Origin: Bacteroidota bacterium
Lineage (GTDB): Bacteria; Bacteroidota; Bacteroidia; Bacteroidales; UBA1402
Reading direction: 5' to 3'
Assembly (NCBI GenBank): GCA_030706285.1
Contig: JAUZOU010000102.1
Span: 1 to 8,972, forward strand
DNA length: 8,972 bases
Part shown: piece by piece, positions 6,534 through 8,972 of the stretch
How positions within the stretch are numbered: position 1 is the first letter of the stretch
Layout of the letters: each line of letters opens with the position of its first letter
The notes under the pieces: model-generated
Database searches by the model: none
Told to the model about the DNA's origin: nothing
Seen by the model: the letters and a program-made list of their open reading frames with translations, nothing else
Made by a program: the position numbers and the translations under genes

Positions 6534-7775
6534 CTAATCTTCCGTCTTATTAACGGTCTCCGGATGCAGCATAACCAACTGCAACACTATCGCAATGGCC
6601 ACCACAATGGTCAACCAGGCAAAACTTTCCCGCATATTGCCATGATCGGCCGATTTACCAATCAAGTCGGTAATAAAGGCTCCGGCAGAGATTCCGGCCA
6701 GATTCATCAGGCCATAACCGGTAGCCCGGTAGCGGGGTGAAACAAATTGACATAAAATCGGCATGTTGTTGGTATCAAACATACCAAATCCTAATCCAAA
6801 CAACATACCGCCCGATACAATCGCACCGATACCGGTGCCGTAGCCAAGCAGGCAAAGAGCCGGCACCGTCAGGGCCAATCCAATGGCACTTGTGTAAATC
6901 CGGCCTTTCAAATTTTTCTGAACCCACCTGTCTGACATCAGCCCTCCGATCAATACGCCGATAAAAGAAGACATGGCAATCGTGATGGTAGCCAATGGCC
7001 CTGCTTGAGACATGTCCATCCGAAGCGTTTCAGAAAACAGGGTCGGCAACCAGTTTTTGGCGGCCCACCCCGGAAGACTCGGGGCAGAAAAATAAAACAG
7101 TAACACCCAGAAGGCGATGTTGCCAAGCAACACGCCCAGCCCCTTGATGGCCATAGACAGTTCTTCAACTACTGACGCCTTTGTACCGGGGGTGATCGTA
7201 TAGGTCTTTTTCTCTTTCAGAAAAACGATGAGTACCAGGGCATAAACAATACCGACCAATCCTAAGGCATGAAAAGTCAGCTGCCAGGAAAAATGGCTGG
7301 CGACAGCGGCTCCGAAACCGCCGAAAGCCTGTCCCAGATAAATACCCGTTGTATGTATACCAATAGCGATGGACCGGGTCTTCCCCTGATGATAATCGGC
7401 GATCAGTGATAACCCGGCCGGAATGTAGAAAGCCTCACTAATGCCCATGATGCCACGTAACACCAAGAGTTGATTGAACGTCGTAGCAAACCCCATGGCC
7501 ATGGTAACGCCCGACCAGATAAACAGGCTTCCGACAATCAGCCATTTCCGGTTTATCCTGTCGGCTATGATGCCCGAAACCGGGCTCATAAAGGCATAAA
7601 TCCACAAAAAGACGGCCATCAGACGGCCAAAATTTTCAGCTGAAGACAGTTCGCCGATATCCATCATCATCGATGGTTTCATGGTGGAGAGCATCTGCCT
7701 GTCCAAATAGTTCAACAGGGCGACAAACCACAGCATAAAAACCACCAGCCACGGATAATACGATTTTTCTTTCAT
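6534..7775 (-). CDS. Major facilitator superfamily transporter (ACS-like organic anion symporter)
   Basis: 413 residues with the spacing of twelve hydrophobic helices, split by a central loop at about 190-212 (KEKKTYTITPGTKASVVEEL). The N-terminal NYLDRQ motif (22-27), the helix 2-3 loop with GIIADRINRKW, the helix 4 RGIMGISEAFYIPAG segment and the IGIHTTGIYLGQAFGGFGA stretch place it in the MFS, closest to the anion:cation symporter group that imports sugar acids and related organic anions. From memory it resembles Bacteroides transporters of the NanT (sialic acid) type, but no sialic acid or sugar-acid catabolic gene is nearby, so the substrate is unassigned. The ATG at 7775 gives MKEKSYYPW, a standard MFS start. 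It lies 51 bp after prfB and 43 bp before ndh on the same strand, with no terminator between them, so co-transcription is plausible. Confidence 0.85.
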   Translation of the reverse strand: MKEKSYYPWLVVFMLWFVALLNYLDRQMLSTMKPSMMMDIGELSSAENFGRLMAVFLWIYAFMSPVSGIIADRINRKWLIVGSLFIWSGVTMAMGFATTFNQLLVLRGIMGISEAFYIPAGLSLIADYHQGKTRSIAIGIHTTGIYLGQAFGGFGAAVASHFSWQLTFHALGLVGIVYALVLIVFLKEKKTYTITPGTKASVVEELSMAIKGLGVLLGNIAFWVLLFYFSAPSLPGWAAKNWLPTLFSETLRMDMSQAGPLATITIAMSSFIGVLIGGLMSDRWVQKNLKGRIYTSAIGLALTVPALCLLGYGTGIGAIVSGGMLFGLGFGMFDTNNMPILCQFVSPRYRATGYGLMNLAGISAGAFITDLIGKSADHGNMRESFAWLTIVVAIAIVLQLVMLHPETVNKTED

Positions 7776-7826
7776 TCAGCCAACAGGTTCAAATCAGCTT
7801 AATGAGACGGTGCTCCTTAAGTCATC

Positions 7827-8928
7827 TTATTCTTTTTGGGCATCCTCAGCCGCGAATTCCATCAAGTAAGCTTTAATAAAGCCATCCAGGTCACCGTCCA
7901 TCACAGCCTGTACATTGGACGTCTGAAAATTGGTCCGATGATCTTTTACCCGCCGGTCGTCAAACACGTAACTGCGTATCTGACTGCCCCATTCGATTTT
8001 CTTTTTCCCGGCTTCTATCTTTTGCTGTTCAGCGCGACGCTTTTCCAGCTCAATCTCATATAATTGAGATTTCAGCAACCGCAGGGCATTTTCCTTATTG
8101 TTCGACTGGGACCGGCTTTCGGTATTTTCAATGACAATACCAGTAGGCGCATGGTGCAAACGGACACCGGTTTCTACCTTGTTGACGTTCTGGCCACCGG
8201 CTCCTGACGAACGAAACGTATCCCAGGTAATATCAGAATCCTTGATTTCAATTTCAATGGTATCATCCACCAACGGCACCACAAAAACAGAGGCAAAGGA
8301 CGTCATCCGCTTGCCCTGGGCATTGTACGGAGAAACTCTTACCAGGCGATGCACCCCATTTTCGCACTTGAGATAGCCATAGGCAAAATCACCTTCGACC
8401 GTCATGGTTACCGTCTTGATACCGGCTTCATCGCCTTCCTGAAAATTGGTGATATTGATTTTATATTTGTGATTTTCAATCCATCGCTGGTACATGCGGA
8501 ACAACATGGAAGCCCAGTCCTGGCTTTCAGTCCCGCCAGCGCCTGAATTGATCTTTAATACCGCACCCAGTTTGTCTTCCTCAAGACGAAGCATGTTCTT
8601 CAATTCCAGCTCTTCCGTCATCTGAACGCTGCAAGCATAGGCCGCATCCACCTCTTCTTCGGTCGCCACTTCTTCTTTCTGAAAATCATAGGCCAGTTGG
8701 AGCTCTTCATTGATGCGGACCAGTTCATTGTAGGCTTCAATCCACCCACGGATTTCCTTCACCTTGCGCATCTGAACCTCAGCGGCTTTGTTATCGTCCC
8801 AGAATCCGGGGACCTGGGTCCTTAATTCTTCTTCTTCGAGTTGTATAATCTTTGTATCGATGTCAAAGATACCTCCTCAACGCGTGCTCGCGTTCCTGAA
8901 CTTCTTTTATCTGTTCGGTCGTCGTCAT
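7827..8928 (-). CDS. prfB: Peptide chain release factor 2, expressed by programmed +1 frameshift
   Basis: RF2 recognises UGA and UAA in the ribosomal A site and triggers peptide release. The coding sequence is in two frames: 8866-8928 encodes residues 1-21 (MTTTEQIKEVQEREHALRRYL) and is followed by an in-frame TGA (8863-8865). Skipping T8865 continues at GAC (8862-8864) and runs to the TAA at 7827-7829, giving 366 residues, close to the 365 of E. coli RF2. The joined region reads RYL-DIDTKIIQLEEEEL. Seen: the catalytic GGQ at 244-246 in SSGAGGQNVNK, with Ser240 where E. coli K-12 has Thr; and the stop-recognition tripeptide, SPY (199-201) where E. coli has SPF. An internal ATG at 8771 (residue 53) would lose the N-terminal part. 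Low RF2 slows UGA decoding and raises frameshifting, so the gene regulates itself. It has a promoter at 8952-8959 and leads an apparent prfB-MFS-ndh run. Confidence 0.95.
8862..8877 (-). promoter_or_regulatory. prfB programmed +1 frameshift signal
   Basis: On the minus strand AGG AGG TAT CTT TGA C carries every element of the classic RF2 site: a Shine-Dalgarno-like AGGAGG (8872-8877), a three-base spacer, the slippery CUU codon (8866-8868), the UGA stop (8863-8865) and a following C that weakens termination. The E. coli site differs mainly in the SD part (AGGGGG). The peptidyl tRNA slips from CUU to UUU and translation resumes at GAC. Confidence 0.95.
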
Positions 8929-8951
8929 AAATGAAACATTTTTTAGCTGTG

Positions 8952-8959
8952 CAAAGATA
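8952..8959 (-). promoter_or_regulatory. -7 promoter element (TATCTTTG) for prfB
   Basis: The minus-strand TATCTTTG, followed by CAC, is an exact match to TAnnTTTG. It lies 23 bp before the prfB ATG (8928), giving a leader of about 17 nt. The -33 element would fall outside the window. Confidence 0.65.
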
Positions 8960-8972
8960 GTTAAAAAATCAG

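Noticed and set aside
8098..8376. Plus-strand ORF opposite prfB
   Set aside because: Antisense shadow of the highly conserved RF2 core including GGQ; no motif or promoter of its own.
8769..8771. ATG as the true prfB start
   Set aside because: The frameshift site and the conserved upstream sequence (RYL-DIDTK, VPGFWDD) show that the protein starts at 8928.

Overview
This window reads as chromosomal DNA from a member of the Bacteroidota, most likely Bacteroidales. Several intergenic regions carry the TAnnTTTG -7 promoter element of that phylum, most starts have AT-rich leaders without a clear Shine-Dalgarno, and the gene set (lamin-tail surface protein, LolD-type ATPase, VanZ-like membrane protein, single-subunit NADH dehydrogenase) fits the group. 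No phage, insertion sequence, CRISPR array, tRNA or rRNA is visible. It looks like a core, housekeeping region.

Layout, left to right. (1) Positions 1-742, minus strand: the 5' three-quarters or so of a membrane-anchored, ComEA-like helix-hairpin-helix protein that runs off the left edge. (2) 845-1261, plus: a small four-helix VanZ-family protein, transcribed divergently from the HhH gene. (3) 1267-1932, minus: a LolD-type ABC ATPase, convergent with vanZ (5 bp between the genes), with its own promoter and a good Shine-Dalgarno. (4) 2030-3724, minus: an exported protein with two lamin-tail modules and a C-terminal FlgD-like Ig domain. (5) 3843-4850, plus: aspartate-semialdehyde dehydrogenase (asd), ending in a perfect 24-bp bidirectional terminator. 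(6) 4920-5227: a gap of about 300 bp with no recognised gene but with a long stop-free frame and a GC-rich hairpin. (7) 5228-8928, minus: prfB (release factor 2), then an MFS transporter, then a type II NADH dehydrogenase, all in one direction with gaps of 51 and 43 bp, so possibly co-transcribed from the promoter at 8952-8959.

The clearest non-trivial biology is in prfB. The gene is split between two frames by the conserved autoregulatory +1 frameshift site (SD-like AGGAGG, then TAT CTT TGA C). Reading only from the first in-frame ATG after the shift would lose 52 residues. The same site contains an exact match to the Bacteroidota -7 promoter element, which I flag as a testable curiosity. 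I do not see convincing evidence for a wholly new system here. The best candidates for a second look are the stretch downstream of ndh, the facing promoters between the lamin-tail gene and asd, and the promoter-like frameshift site.
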